Source: Macrostomum hystrix (lineage: Eukaryota; Platyhelminthes; Macrostomidae). Taken from it: DNA of 64,000 nucleotides. Location of the stretch: positions 9,109,001 through 9,173,000 of the forward strand of contig CATNEN010000001.1 of the NCBI GenBank assembly GCA_950097015.1, in the 5' to 3' direction. Both the position numbers and the translations under genes were made by a program. How positions within the stretch are numbered: the stretch's first letter is position 1; every line of letters begins with the position of its first letter. Shown here piece by piece: positions 23,822 through 35,862 of the stretch. Below the pieces are notes generated by a model. It saw nothing but the letters and a program-made list of their open reading frames with translations. It made no database searches and was not told where the DNA came from.

Positions 23822-24859
23822 CCTTATTGAATATTTTTAATGCAACTATAAACTGCAGACTTCCGAGATTGCAAACTAAGGGTAAAAGCAAATACTGAAG
23901 ACATTTGCCTGAAAATAGTGCTCTTGCTCCGGCTTCAACTGATAATTTCAACTTAAAGCCTATTTGATTTAACAGGATTGGGTATATCACTGATTATGAT
24001 AGAGCAATGCCTAACATAGATCTGGCAGATGTGCAGGGACAAATGTAATGAGCAACTAATGCATACTAAGTAACCCAAACATGCTTTTATAGTTGCAAAT
24101 GTTTCTGTTGATTTTTGTAAGGCTCTAAAAGGATGCAATGACAAAAAGGCTTTCTAACTATATCTTGTTTTGTCTAACTGTTAGAGACAGACAGCAGCAA
24201 GTCAGATTAAAGTTTAAACTTTGAACCATGATCTCTTTGCTTGATCAGGCCATATGAAAAAATGTGACACAAAAATCATAATGCTTTTCGTATACGTGCC
24301 AATGTATTATACTGTCTGCGGCCTGCTTAGCATACGGAAACGATGCATTTTAGTTTTAGAGATGTGCTGTTAGCCTGTGATTAGCGTCTAGCGCATCAGC
24401 GATAGGCCAAGTGAGACAAATACACAATGCACATGTGCCATAACTTTATAAGTAAGAAATAAATTTAAATAGTAAATATCGCGAAGCAGATATTGTGAAG
24501 CAGAGCACGATCCGCATAACCGCATATCCGCATTTAATTGCCGGTGCACGTTGTCGTACCCCAGGTCACAATTCACAAATCGCACACGTGAAAAGATTTC
24601 CAGGAAATCATACAAAAATTATGAAATCAAACACTTTAAACAAAAGTTAAACACACGACATAATACGAAGCACGAACAGGCTAGAGAACTGTGTCAATTT
24701 AAAGTGCTATTGGTTTATAATAAAATTATTTTTAATACTTGTCCTTCATAAAAATTCTTGATTTACAGCGTTAAAACTCACAACAAAAGCTGCTAAATGC
24801 CAAAAACAAAACGACAAAATCTCTACGGAATGCATTTTATATATTCAAATTGTGAACTT

Positions 24860-25090
24860 TACTGTAAGAGTTTTGGACTGCTAACCGAGAGGTCAGGAGT
24901 TCGAGTGTCTGTCCAATCAGGGAAAAAATTGTTTCACGCACCTATTTACTGCTTCGCTTCAGTTTACCTTGCTGAAACTAGGTACCAGGTCTCATCATAA
25001 TGTGATGTGACTGTGGTGCCACAGTCCACCAGAACTGAACAGTTGTACAGATAGCCCTTTGGAAGCTGCACCTGTTCCAGCAAATAGCAA
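24860..25090 (+). mobile_element. Degenerate tRNA-derived SINE
   Basis: A tRNA-like head ('gactgctaaccgagaggtca', 'ggagttcgagtgtctgtcc') is followed by 'cttcagtttaccttgctgaa' and 'actaggtaccag', which resembles the core of SINE A. The copy is old and the ends are unclear. Confidence 0.45.
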
Positions 25091-25869
25091 CAATATATTA
25101 TGGGACTTGTCTTAGTCCTCGGGCGAAATGGAGCCAGGTGGTTGCCTACGTTGAATCATAATATATATCTAACATCGAATTAATCATTTTAAATAGATTA
25201 CGGAATATACTATCTGTAATCGTTACTTTATAACTCGTTACTTGAGTGGTATACAATATTGCCATACAACAAATGTACAGTACAGTATATTAATACAGGA
25301 TGGATTATCGACAAGTTAAATGAAATAGATTATGTTTTTACATTTCCCTGCGTTTGTAATATTTCGTACAATGTTACTCGTAGCTATAGGATATTTCCCG
25401 TAAAAACAGAATATTTCCTGTTTAAAAAAACTTGCCAGCTATTACTATTTCTCATGTGTTGGATATATACCAACCTGCATGGATTGATCCATCATAAACT
25501 AATGATTTTTCCCAATTGAGCCAATTATACGGAAAGCATTTCTCAGCAACTCATTAATATATGATTAATTGACAGTTTTCTGAGTGTGTATGCGCAATTT
25601 TTAGAACTATCGTCGGTCTATTGACGAGTTGCTAAAACTCACAGCCATTTGGCTGACCAATCCAAAAAGTTTAAAAGACTGTAAGTTTAATTTCAATGGG
25701 GATGGGAACCTACGAGTACCTTTAATAAAATAAAGTGATATAGAAAAGCAAAATATTTGAGGAAAGCACACACCTTAAAAATGGCAGATCTAAAAAGAAT
25801 AACAATCAATGGTTAGTATCAATTATCAAGGATTTTATTTCCTTGCTGAAGATAAGAAAGGCGGGCAGA

Positions 25870-26010
25870 TGTACACATCCCATGTCCTGTAGGAGTTTAT
25901 CTGCATGCGCATCTACTGTGTTCTCAGTGGAAGTTGCATAGACCCGCAGTCAGATCACACACGCACCCGGATACCGTACGCAGCCTATCTCTCAGCTGCT
26001 GCGCCCATTG
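25870..26010 (-). mobile_element. SINE B fragment
   Basis: Contains 'gtgttctcagtggaagttgc' and 'cacacgcacccggataccgt', matching the body of SINE B in reverse orientation. Head and tail are lost. Confidence 0.5.
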
Positions 26011-26076
26011 GTAAAGACCATTTTACCGTAAAGTCTTTACCAGCGCAGTGTTTCTCAATATATTGTGTCACTAAAG

Positions 26077-29000
26077 TCAATTGCAGCTCGCGAATGGAAT
26101 GATAAGCTTAGCCAAGACAAAGCCCTGCCCACTGGCTGTGTTTCCGCCAGTGGTTGCCACGCAGCCTACGCCACCACAGAATGAGCCGCCGCCTCCGCCA
26201 CAGTGATTGCCGTAGGTTCCAGCTCCGCCGCCGCTGAAGCCGCCGCCGGCTCCAGCCACCCCGTAAGTCGAAGCAACTCCGGCGCCGCCGCCGCCGCCGA
26301 AGCCGCCGACGCCTGGACTGCCGCTCCCAGCGGTGCCGCCTAGCCAGCTGTCGTCTCGACTACCACCTCTGTCACCGTCGTCGACGCCGGCTCGACTATT
26401 AATAGCCTTGCCCAGCCAGCCGGCACCGCAGCCACCGTGATTGGCGACCGATGACGCAGTCGATGGCGTGTTTCTACCCGGTTGTCCGTTGACACCACCG
26501 GTGCCCTTCTGAGCATCCTGTTGATTTGTTTAGCGGTGATATATTTCAGTCAAATCAGGCATTGATTTTGAACTAGAATAATTTGTTTTGATTAATTTGT
26601 CTTCTTACCGAACCACCACCGCTGGAGTCAGAGCCATTGTTACCAGCTTCACCTGGTCGCCCTTGAAAAATTCACGGATAAAAAACAACTAATGGATAAG
26701 AAATTATTATCGACATCACAGAGTCGTAAACCTGTCAGTAGGATCTCGAACAGGGGCGTAGCCATGGGAGGCAAGTGGGGCCGCAGCCCCCTGCAGTTGT
26801 GGCGCACACGTGGTAGTGGCGCCCCCTGGTTGTGGCACACCCGTGGTAGTGGCGCCCCCTGGTTGTGGCACACCCGTGGTTGTGGCGCACCCGTGTTAGT
26901 GGCACACCCGTGTGGTAGTGGCGCACCCGTTTTAGTGGCGCACCCGTGGTAGTGGTGCACTCGTGGTAGTGACACCCCCTGGTAGTGGCACCCCCTGATA
27001 GTGGCACCCCCTGGTAGTGGCACCCCCTGATAGTGGCACCCCCTGGTAGTGGCACCCCCCTAGCTGGTAGTGGCACCCCCCTAGCTGGTAGTGGCACCCC
27101 CCTAGCTGGTAGTGGCACCCCCCTAGCTGGTAGTGGCACCCCCCTAGCTGGTAGTGGCACCCCCTGATAGTGGCACCCCCTGGTAGTGGCACCCCCCTAG
27201 CTGGTAGTGGCACCCCCCTAGCTGGTAGTGGCACCCCCCTAGCTGGTAGTGGCACCCCCCTAGCTGGTAGTGGCACCCCCCTAGCTGGTAGTGACAACCC
27301 CTAGCTGGTAGTGGCACCCCCCTAGCTGGTAGTGGCACCCCCCTAGCTGGTAGTGATAACCCCTAGCTGGTAGTGGCACCCCCCTAGCTGGTAGTGGCAC
27401 CCCCCTAGCTGGTAGTGGCAACCCCTGATAGTGGCACCCCCTGGTAGTGGCACCCCCCTAGCTGGTAGTGGCACCCCCCTAGCTGGTAGTGGCACCCCCC
27501 TAGCTGGTAGTGGCACCCCCCTAGCTGGTAGTGGCACCCCCCTAGCTGGTAGTGGCACCCCCTAGCTGGTAGTGGCACCCCCCTAGCTGGTAGTGGCACC
27601 CCCCTAGCTGGTAGTGGCAACCCCTGATAGTGGCACCCCCTGGTAGTGGCACCCCCCTAGCTGGTAGTGGCACCCCCCTAGCTGGTAGTGGCACCCCCCT
27701 AGCTGGTAGTGGCACCCCCCTAGCTGGTAGTGGCACCCCCCTAGCTGGTAGTGGCACCCCCTAGCTGGTAGTGGCACCCCCCTAGCTGGTAGTGGCACCC
27801 CCCTAGCTGGTAGTGGCACCCCCCTAGCTGGTAGTGGCACCCCCCTAGCTGGTAGTGGCACCCCCCTAGCTGGTAGTGGTGCACCTGTGGTAGTGGTGTA
27901 CCCAAGAGACGCGGCCTCCCCCTAGACAAAAATCCTAGCTACGCCACCGATAGACTGTCGGGTCTACGCACCGGCAGAAGCGTAGGAAGCGCCACCCCCA
28001 CCTCCAGCCGCCATCAGCGGCAGTTTGGTGTCGTTCCTGTACACAAAGCTGCCGCCGCCACCGCCGGCTCCTGAGTTGGATGCAGCTTGCGATGGACCGC
28101 CCGCCTGACCAACAACAATGGACAGCACAGTGCCGGCTGTCAGGCTGACGTTGCCAGCAACGAAGGCTCCCCTGCCGCCAAGATTGCTGCCACTAGGGGC
28201 AGTTGTGTCGCCGCCGCTGGCGCCAGCAATGTCGATGCGATAGCAGCCAGTCACTGTGACGGTCATGTACTGGATGACTCCGATTCGTCCAGTGGCTGTG
28301 TCTGAAGTTGCACAAATTGAGAAAGATGTACAGTCAGTGGTACCAAATATATGCCCCAGCTAATGCTAATACTCTAGTGTGATATTTAACTTCCTTTCTA
28401 ATTAATTAAAACAATTGATAGCGCGTGCTGAAATTGGGCCAGATGTGGCTGTTCAGTTCATGGACTGGGGGGATGCCACACCCACCATCAACTATCCCAA
28501 GCTGACGCTGGTATCCATATGACTGATGGGTGAACTGAAGCAATACAGAGTAAAGTGTCTTGCGAAAGGACATAAATTGTTCCAGTAGAGTCCGGAATCG
28601 AACCCCCGACCTTAAAGTCGTGAGTCCGACGCTCTAACCACAAAGGCTACAACCTCTACAACAAGGCATCCACTCTAATCAGTACAACAAGAATCATTTC
28701 TTTGGAAGAATGGAAAATTCCCTTAGAAAAAATCTAGTGTATATTCACGGAAAAGTAGCGATCTTACTCGTGAAAACGTGGGTCACATTAGCAATGGAAG
28801 CTGCTAGCATCATCATGTCGTCAAAACCATCCGACTTGAGCACTATTGAGTTGGCTTCCGTTCCGAGCTGTCTAAATTCTTGGCTGCCGGCAGATCGGGG
28901 AACTAAAGACACAATGGCTAGGCGACACAGCCGCTCGCTTGAAACAAAGACTGCCACAGAACAGCTTCTTATTTTGCACCTGATGAGGCATTCCTCTACA

Positions 29001-29253
29001 GATGCTACCCCGCTGATGTTGATAAGTTCACTGCTCACAGTGGCATTCACAACAATAATTCCATTGTGCCTGATGTAGCGTGTTCGATCACATGACCCTA
29101 AAATTAATATTTATTTTAATAAAGTAGCAAATATTCTACTAATCTGTTCGAATTTTTCTTTAAATTCCTCTTCTGAATTTGTATTTTACCTTCAGCAACC
29201 GTCCAGCAGCAGCAGCAGCAGCAGGTGAAAACAACTAGAAGAAAACGAACCAT
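26077..29253 (-). CDS. Secreted PAN-like / ALK-type glycine-rich protein, copy A (405 aa)
   Basis: Inferred exons: complement(26077-26517, 26609-26661, 27972-28301, 28768-29097, 29190-29253), 406 codons with stop. Exon 1 is a signal peptide (MVRFLLVVFTCCCCCCW). Exon 2 (110 aa) is a PAN/apple-like module with five cysteines (ASVEECLIRCKIRSCSVAVF, then LCRL). Exon 3 has GCYRIDIAGASGGD, LSIVVGQAGG and PLMAAGGGGGAS, the order seen in the glycine-rich domain of ALK/LTK receptors. Exon 4 is a short GRPGEAG collagen-like link. Exon 5 is Gly-rich with paired cysteines (CGGGGGSFCGGVGC) and ends FVLAKL...CN. There is no transmembrane helix or kinase, so an extracellular or secreted role is inferred; the function is unknown. 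It is the same in structure as copies B and C. Intron 3 carries a 21-bp minisatellite. Confidence 0.87.
26775..27900. repeat. 21-bp minisatellite in intron 3 of copy A
   Basis: Unit 'agctggtagtggcaccccc' plus ct, about 50 units with related shorter units (ggtagtggcaccccctgata) at the left. Larger blocks of about 200 bp recur (27300-27420, 27420-27610, 27610-27860). The intron is 26662-27971. Confidence 0.92.
28428..28656 (-). mobile_element. SINE type A copy in intron 2 of copy A
   Basis: Reverse-oriented, with 'gttcagttcatggactgggg', 'tgaactgaagcaatacagag' and the tRNA-like head at right ('ggaatcgaacccccgacctt'). Confidence 0.8.
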
Positions 29254-30124
29254 CGCTGAGAAGTCTGGCTCTTGGTCTGTGGATATGCTTTTATCTTAGC
29301 TGATTACTCAGTTAATATAGACGTGTTTCCTAAAACTAACATTACCTGTCTCCTCTTGGGATATATAGGTGCCAGAGGTGATGCTGTGAGGGTAAGGGGG
29401 TGCTTGCGTGCCAGAAATGAGTTAGTTTCATGCCCAACAAAGCTTTGTTGGTTGATTGTTTTTGTATTTTTAGGGGAAGTGATATGAGTGATCAACACCG
29501 TAAGTCATTTCCCATTGGCAGTGAGGCCAGAATCACCCATGAAGGGTGCGTGGGTTGCAGAAAATGAGGAAAAATTCATCTAATTGAGAAGCAGCGCGGA
29601 CAATCGATAGGTCCGAGGTCAAAGTAGAATGAGGAAGCAACGTGGTGTTTGAGCAACTTTTAAGCAAGCAGCCATTTTATATTTGCCATTATCTCTAAAC
29701 ATACAAGTATGAGCTATACGAGCTATAGGCTTTGCGATAGAAATGCCAATATTTGCATAGCTTTGCCTAGATTCCAGTGGCAAGAATTTTTCCTATTGTC
29801 TTTATAAGCCCAATGCAATAGAATAGCATACTACTCGTAGTATAGCATTTTGCAAACTAATAGAGACTACGAGCAAAAAAATTAATCCAAGATAGCAAAA
29901 ACCTTTTTGTATTTTGAGTCACAAAATATTTTGCTAGTTGTCTATGGTAAAAATTGTGTCAAACCGGCAGGCAATTTAATCCTTGGGGCTCTCATTTCAG
30001 CACTCATTTAACTGCTACGTCTATGGCAAAAATGAGCTCTGTGGATCAGGAGTCATTGGACATAGACTGCAAGTGACTTTTAAATGTGATAGACAATAGC
30101 CCAGAATATGGGAGAGACAGCTGG

Positions 30125-30665
30125 GTGAATTGAGCGGGGTGACAAGACACGGGAGAGATGAGACACGGGAGAGATGAGACACGGGAGAGATGAGACACGG
30201 GAGAGATGAGACACGGGAGAGATGATATATGGTAGAGATGAGACAGGGGAGAGATGAGACACGGGAGAGATGAGATACGATAGAGATGAGACACGGGAGA
30301 TATGAGACACGGGAGAGATGAGACACGGGAGAGATGAGACACGGGAGATATGAGACACGGGAGAGATGAGACACGGGAGAGATGAGACACGGGAGAGATG
30401 AGACACGGGAGAGATGAGACACGGGAGAGATGAGACACGGGAGAGATGAGACACGGGAGAGATGAGACACGGGAGAGATGAGACACGGGAGAGATGAGAC
30501 ACGGGAGAGATGAGACACGGGAGAGATGAGACACGGGAGAGATGAGACACGGGAGAGATGTGACACCAGAGAGATGAGACACGGGAGAGATGAGACACGG
30601 GAGAGATGAGACACGGGAGAGATGAGACACGGGAGAGATGTGACACCAGAGAGATGAGAAACGGA
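30125..30665. repeat. 17-bp minisatellite
   Basis: Unit 'gagatgagacacgggag', about 31 copies, with a few variants (gatatgagac, gtgacaccagagagatgag). A short cluster of the same unit occurs at 56590-56675. Confidence 0.93.
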
Positions 30666-30774
30666 AAAGATAAGACAGGGCAATTTTCGTAGATTTCTCA
30701 AGTTTTGTCAGTACATCTGTCTTGACTTTCTCATCAACAGGCTGTGCACACTCTCATTGTGCATTGGAGGCGTT

Positions 30775-31045
30775 TAGGTGCCCTAAATGAATGTGGCCTC
30801 GCCGCGGAATCGAGCTCAGGGACCTCACCGCCACTATGGCTCTCCCACTCACCCTCCAACTGAAGCACAATGTATTGGAAAAATCTGACCTTCGGCCAGA
30901 ACCTTTGGGTATCTCGACGGTCTGTAGAGCTGGCGACTTGATTATTGTTTCAGAAGATTGGCCCGTTTTCTTGAGTTTTGTGTGCTTGCGTTGCTCTGTT
31001 CGGGTGCAGCGCAGAAAATCCCCCCCTTTCGGGGATACTGTTAAC
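30775..31045 (+). mobile_element. SINE B head fragment joined to SINE C body
   Basis: Left part 'gaatgtggcctcgccgcgga' (SINE B head region, reversed) then 'aaaatctgaccttcggccag' and 'gttgctctgttcgggtgcag' (SINE C body). It may be two adjacent insertions or a composite. Confidence 0.55.
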
Positions 31046-31280
31046 ACTTATGGTATAGCCATCAAGATCGACTTTTTAGAAATGAAGCTTGGAAACATTT
31101 ACTGGAGCAACATTTTAGGTAGGCTATTTCAAAAGAATAGCTTTGCATCTTCTTCCAATAAAAAACGATAACTATTTTTACGTGAGTAAATGTTTATTTC
31201 CTATTTCCGAATTGTATTCCATGAAACGTAGTTTCCCGTCCTTCTACCCGTTGGTCCTTGCTTCAGAGTCTGAGCAGTAT

Positions 31281-34200
31281 TCAGTGGCAGTTAGCAGCAG
31301 TGTACTTCAGCATCACAAAGCCGTGAACGCTAGCTGAGTTCCCCCCAGAGACAGCGTAGCAACCAATGCCGCCGCAGAATGAGCCGCCGCCGCCTCCGCA
31401 GTGGTCGCCAAAGATTCCGGCGCCGCCGCCGCTGAAGCCGCCGCCAGCCCCGGCTGCGCCGTTGTAACTGCTTGTTCCGGCTCCGGCGCCGCCGCCACCG
31501 CCGAAACCGCCGCTGGCAGCACGAGAGTTTGAACTGGCTCCCGGCTGCCCACCCAGCCAGCCGTCGCCAAGACTCAAGCCTCTGTCGCCATCGAAGTTGC
31601 TGCTTCTGACGTTCACCGCTTTGCCCTCCCAGCCGGCGCCACAGCCACCGTGGTTTCCTCCTCTCTGCTTTAAGCTGGGATTGTTGAAGCCGGGCTGTCC
31701 GTTGGACCCTCCGGTACCTACCTGGCTGGCCTGTAAATTATCCCGAGACTGTCTTGAAATCCCATTGTCGTGAAATCCCCAAAAAATCCCATTTTCGTGA
31801 AATCCCATTGTCATGAAATCCCATAAAATCCCATTGTCATGAAATTCCTTTGTTGTGAAATCCTATTGTCATGAAATCCCATTGTCGTGAAATTCCATTG
31901 TCGTGAAATCCCATAAAATCCCATTGTCGTGAAATCCCATAAAATCCCATTGTCATGAAATCCCATAAAATCCCATTGTCGTGAAATCCCATAAAATCCC
32001 ATTGTCGTGAAATTCCTTTGTCGTGAAATTTCTATTGTCATGAAATCCCATTGTCGTGAAATCCCATTGTCGTGAAATTTCATTGTCGTGAAATTCCATT
32101 GTCGTGAAATCCCATAAAATCCCATTGTCGTGAAATCCCATAGTAAACAGAGTTTAACTGAACCCGGACTTGCAAAACAAGATGACAAGAAGCTAGCTAA
32201 TTAATCACTCAATGCAGTCGATTTTCTAAGCCCGGAACTTTTCCAAGTTTAGTCAGCATTCTGAAATAGTGGCAAACAGTCATGCAGAGGTAGATTCTTT
32301 ATCTTCCTTAGACTCTTTTGCAATTCTCAACTGAGCACTTCAGACATTTACCAGTCGCAACTACTGTCTTCACTTCAAATCTTGAGCCTGTCGAGTGTTA
32401 AACAGGCCTCTTTAAGATTGCCTATGTGAAGATTGTCTTGGCAAACAGTCAGCAAGTTTGCATTTGAGCTATTTGAGTAAAACTGTAGAAGAAGAGCAAA
32501 CACAGGTGCTTGTTGCTGGGACAAATTACCGAGCCCCCGCCTTTGGAGTCAGAGCCGTTGCCACCAGCCTCGCCGGGTCGACCTGAAATTTTGCATGCCA
32601 GGAAATACTTGCCCCAGCACTTTCATTGCCAGATTTTTTATTGAACGGTTAAATACTTGAATCTGTTTAATCTACAAGTTTGAACAGCATCAGACATATT
32701 GTCTTGAAATTGTAACCATTGAAGATTTGAACTTCTCAAAGCGTTTAAAAAGTTGATTTGAAGCGAAGATTAATCAATAAATTACGATGAAGTAATCAAC
32801 AAATTCGGGGGGGGTCGGTGGCAGAGCGGTTAATGTGTTTGTCTCTCGCGACAAGGTCCCTGAGCTCGATTCCGCGGCTAGGCCACATTCATTTGGGGCG
32901 CAGCCGCGGAGAGAAGGCTGGCGAGCTTGTCGTGCAATTTACGCCCTTAAAGGCCAACCTCTAAGGCACAGTGAAAGTGTACACTGCCTGACGATGGGAA
33001 AGTCAGGGCAGATGTACACACCTGTGCGAGCGTGTGCCTGCGTACGATATTTGTGTGCGTGTGTGCTCAGGAGTCAGCGAAATAGTGCGGGTCTAGTGTC
33101 AGCAAATTATGCGTCATTGCCCGCAGCCCTCCTTCTATTATTAAACGCAGCGATTAAAACTGACCGTCATAGTTAAAAGATGCTCCACCGCCACCGCCAG
33201 CCGCCATCAGGAGCGTGTTGCTCGCAGTCTGGTACACGAAGCTGCCTCCGCCGCCGCCACCGCCAGAATTCGCGGCTGTCGATGCACCACCCGCCTGTCC
33301 CACAACAATGGACAAATCAGTCCCGGCTGTCAGGCTGACATTGCCAGAAATCAGCGCTCCGAAGCCACCAAGTCTGCTGTTGCTCACAAGAGTATTATCG
33401 CCGCCTTTGGCGCCGGCTACTTCGATAAGGTAGCAGCCAGTTATATTAACTATTTTGCGACGAATCGAGCCATTTAAACCTGGGGCCGAGTCTAAATTGT
33501 GTTTTTTTTGTTGTTTCAAATATATAATCTGTGCTGATAAAAGTTTGTATTGCGTACTTACTTGTAAACAGAACCGTGAAGTTGATGCTTCCTGCCTGCT
33601 TAATTAAATCGTCAAAGTTTTCTAGCTTCATCACGATTGAATCCGACTCAACACCTAACAGTCTTCCCTGGCTGCTTCCATAAGCCCCTTGCCAAGATGC
33701 GACAGCCAGAATCTGACACAGACCTCGGCTTCTCAAGAATACAGCAGCTGCACAGCTCTTCATCCGGCAGTGCATGAGACAGTTTGGCACTGAAGTGACG
33801 CCGCTAATGTTGAAAAGGTCCGCGCTGAGTGTGGCACTAACGGTCAGGACGCCATTGTGCTTGATGTAGCGCATTGGGCTGCTGCAGGAGCCTAGAATTT
33901 CAAGGTCGATAATATTTAAATGAAAGCTTCCAGAAAGGCTGTGAGAACTGGTGCATCATTTGGTGACCCGCAGCCAGCGAGGAGGCAATTCTGCCCTTTC
34001 CGCTGACTCCTGAGCATACACTCACACAGATACCGTACGCAAGCACACTCACAGAGTGTGTACATAACGCCCTGATTTTCTCATCGTCAGGGAGTGTAGA
34101 CTCCTACTATGCTTTGGGGTTAGCCGGAAATTTTCGTAAATTGCATGACAAGCTCCAAAGTCTTCTCTCCGCGGCTACGCCCCAAATGAATGTGGCCTCG

Positions 34201-34645
34201 CCGCGGAATCGAGCCCAGGGACATTGGTGCGAGAGGCAAATACGTTAACTGCTCGGCCAATCATCGGCTTAGCAGGAAGCTAATTTCCGATTACTTCTGC
34301 CCCATTAGGGCCAGATGAGCAGTCGACAGCACAGCCGCAGCTATTGCGCGGCGCATCTGAAGGCTGCGTACGGCTGTTCAGTCCATGGACTGGGGGGAAG
34401 CCACACCCACCCTCAATTACCCATTTAACAGCTGTGTGAACTGAAGCAATGCAGAATTAAGTGTCTTACTAATGGGCAAAAACGGTTCCAGTTGATACGG
34501 GAATCGAACCGTCGACCTTTAAGTCGTAAGTCCGACGCTCGAAGATAGGATCGATCTTATAGACCAAACAGTTTTCTAACTTACCATAAACCGCATTAAA
34601 ATTCCATAATAGCAGTACAACAGCAGACAAAACAAGCGAGTACAT
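31281..34645 (-). CDS. Secreted PAN-like / ALK-type glycine-rich protein, copy B (406 aa)
   Basis: Inferred exons: complement(31281-31730, 32530-32582, 33165-33491, 33562-33891, 34585-34645), 407 codons with stop. Same phases as copies A and C. It has a signal peptide (MYSLVLSAVVLLLWNFNAV) and a PAN-like exon of exactly 330 nt with five cysteines (SVPNCLMHCRMKSCAAAVF, LCQI). Exon 3 has GCYLIEVAGAKGGD, LSIVVGQAGGAS and LLMAAGGGGGASF. Exon 4 is the GRPGEAGGNGSDS link. The last exon has GGCGAGWEGKAV and CGGGGGSFCGGIGC and ends at TGA 31281. No membrane span. A 16-17-bp minisatellite begins about 10 bp upstream of the last exon's acceptor. SINEs occupy introns 1 and 3. Function unknown. Confidence 0.87.
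31740..32150. repeat. 16-17-bp minisatellite in last intron of copy B
   Basis: Units 'aatcccattgtcgtga' alternating with 'aatcccataa', variable in length, from close to the exon 31281-31730 acceptor to about 32150. Confidence 0.85.
32807..33142 (+). mobile_element. SINE type B, near full length
   Basis: The tRNA-Ser/Leu-like head is 'ggtggcagagcggttaatgt' then 'gagctcgattccgcggctag'. The body has 'ggccacattcatttggggcg' and 'gtgtgctcaggagtcagcga', with a 3' end near 'ttctattatta'. In intron 3 of copy B, antisense to the gene. Confidence 0.8.
33951..34262 (-). mobile_element. SINE type B copy in intron 1 of copy B
   Basis: Reverse-oriented, with 'cattctgccctttccgctga'-like body, 'gaatgtggcctcgccgcgga' and 'atcgagcccagggaca'. 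Head at right. Directly followed by a SINE A copy. Confidence 0.75.
34291..34545 (-). mobile_element. SINE type A copy in intron 1 of copy B
   Basis: Reverse-oriented, with 'gttcagtccatggactgggg', 'tgaactgaagcaatgcagaa' and the head at right ('gaatcgaaccgtcgaccttt'). Confidence 0.8.
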
Positions 34646-35034
34646 GACAATGTCTTTAGAATATCTTATTTTACATAAACAGTTCTGTGACTTGTGCAGC
34701 CGTTCTTGAATGCCGCAAGCATCGAGTATTTATCTATTGTGGTTTGCATCCTGATTGGACCGTCAGAAGCAAGTAAGCGTTTAGTAAAAGTGACATTCTG
34801 CAGCTGCAAGGACACAATTTGGCTAAAGCTTTGTTAAAACCCAGCTATATTTACACCAAGCTTCATTGTTTGCAGTTATTGCAATCCATTAGCATGCCAT
34901 TGAGCAGCTACGTAATTGATTTCTTTCTAGCTTTTTATGAGCAAGAAATATCTTTTTTTAATGGATTCCGTTTCGTTCTTTGCCGTTTTTTTCGCTGATA
35001 ATAATTGTCCGGCTTAGTATGGTAATCCGCAAGG

Positions 35035-35235
35035 CATGTGGGAGTGGGAGTGGGAGTCTGGGTGGGAGTCTCGGTGGGTGTCATGGTGGGAGTCTGGGTG
35101 GGTGTCTGGGTGGGTGTCTGGGTGGGTGTCTGGGTGGGAGTCTGGGTGGGAGTCTGGGTGGGTGTCTGGGTGGGAGTCTGGGTGGGTGTCCAGGTATCTG
35201 TCGGGGTAGGTGTCCCGGTGGGTGTGTGGGTGGCA
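35035..35235. repeat. 12-bp GT-rich minisatellite
   Basis: Unit 'gggtgggtgtct' with variants 'gggtgggagtct', about 16 copies. Spurious Gly/Val-rich ORFs run through it. Confidence 0.9.
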
Positions 35236-35862
35236 GTGCGAAGGCTGGCCCATTTCGTAAGGGCCCTGCTTAGCCGTTTTGTTCGGTAGTTTTGCGGATA
35301 ACGCAGAAGCCAAATCGAAAAAGCGACACGCTTGGGAGGAAATCCGAACCACGATGCATGGAGGCAAATGGGTTGTGCAAGCCAGTTGCATATCTGCGCG
35401 ACACAATGTGGAAAAACATTCGGATGGCAACAATGAAGAAGCGAGACGCTAGTCGTCAGACGGGTGCCGGAGGAGGGACTCTTGCCAAGGAGACAGATGT
35501 GGATCGTATGGTTCTAGAAGTCATTGGAAAGGAAAGTTCTTCGGTATGTGGGCTTGATGTCGACGAAAGTGTGCCCTGCATTCGACCCGATGCCGCTTCC
35601 GATGCATCTGTCCATATAGACAACTTAAACCGTACTATGCCAAGCAGCTCGGCGGAAAAGCCATCCATGGCCAGGCCTTCGATGTTGGCCCTGCTCAGCG
35701 ACGAAGCAGGCGAAGCGCCATCGACACCACGTCGAAGGAAGCCGGAGAAGATGACGGAAAAAGAAAAGTTGGTTCTCGAGTTTCGCCTGAAAAGCTGCGC
35801 CTGGAAATCCGAAAACTTGAACTCGAGCAGCAAGATGATATACTATGCTAAAGCTGTTATTT
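35236..35862 (+). pseudogene. Harbinger-associated Myb/SANT-like ORF, frameshifted
   Basis: PIF/Harbinger elements usually carry a second gene for a Myb/SANT-like DNA-binding partner of the transposase. Pieces of such a protein appear in successive frames here. KKRHAWEEIRTTMHG lies upstream of 35340. LRDTMWKNIRM, then SRQTGAGGGTLAKETD and VLEVIGKES, lie in the frame that gives a 193-aa ORF from 35292. A Leu/Glu-rich coil (PEKLRLEIRKLELEQQD) lies in a third frame, ending in TAA at about 35849. At least two frameshifts make it non-functional. It is divergent from the transposase at 37200-38229. Confidence 0.6.

Larger units (their letters stand above)
22037..26076. other. Intergenic region between ELAC2 and PAN/glycine-rich gene A
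   Basis: About 4 kb, AT-rich. It holds a short 10-bp repeat (actgataaag, about 22795-22855), the Merlin-like element at 23227-23821, a SINE-like segment at about 24860-25090 and a SINE B fragment at about 25870-26010. I see no host gene. Confidence 0.6.
29254..31280. other. Intergenic region between copies A and B
   Basis: Two kb holding a 17-bp minisatellite (30125-30665) and SINE B/C fragments (30775-31045). The rest (29254-30120) is AT-rich with nothing recognisable. Confidence 0.5.

Noticed and set aside
26735-27929. Many 60-141-aa minus ORFs with PLPARGV repeats
   Set aside because: Artefact of the 21-bp intronic minisatellite of copy A.
30021-30701. Three overlapping ~190-226-aa ORFs of [15 protein letters not shown] repeats
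   Set aside because: The 17-bp repeat is stop-free in all three frames, so the frames are not genes.
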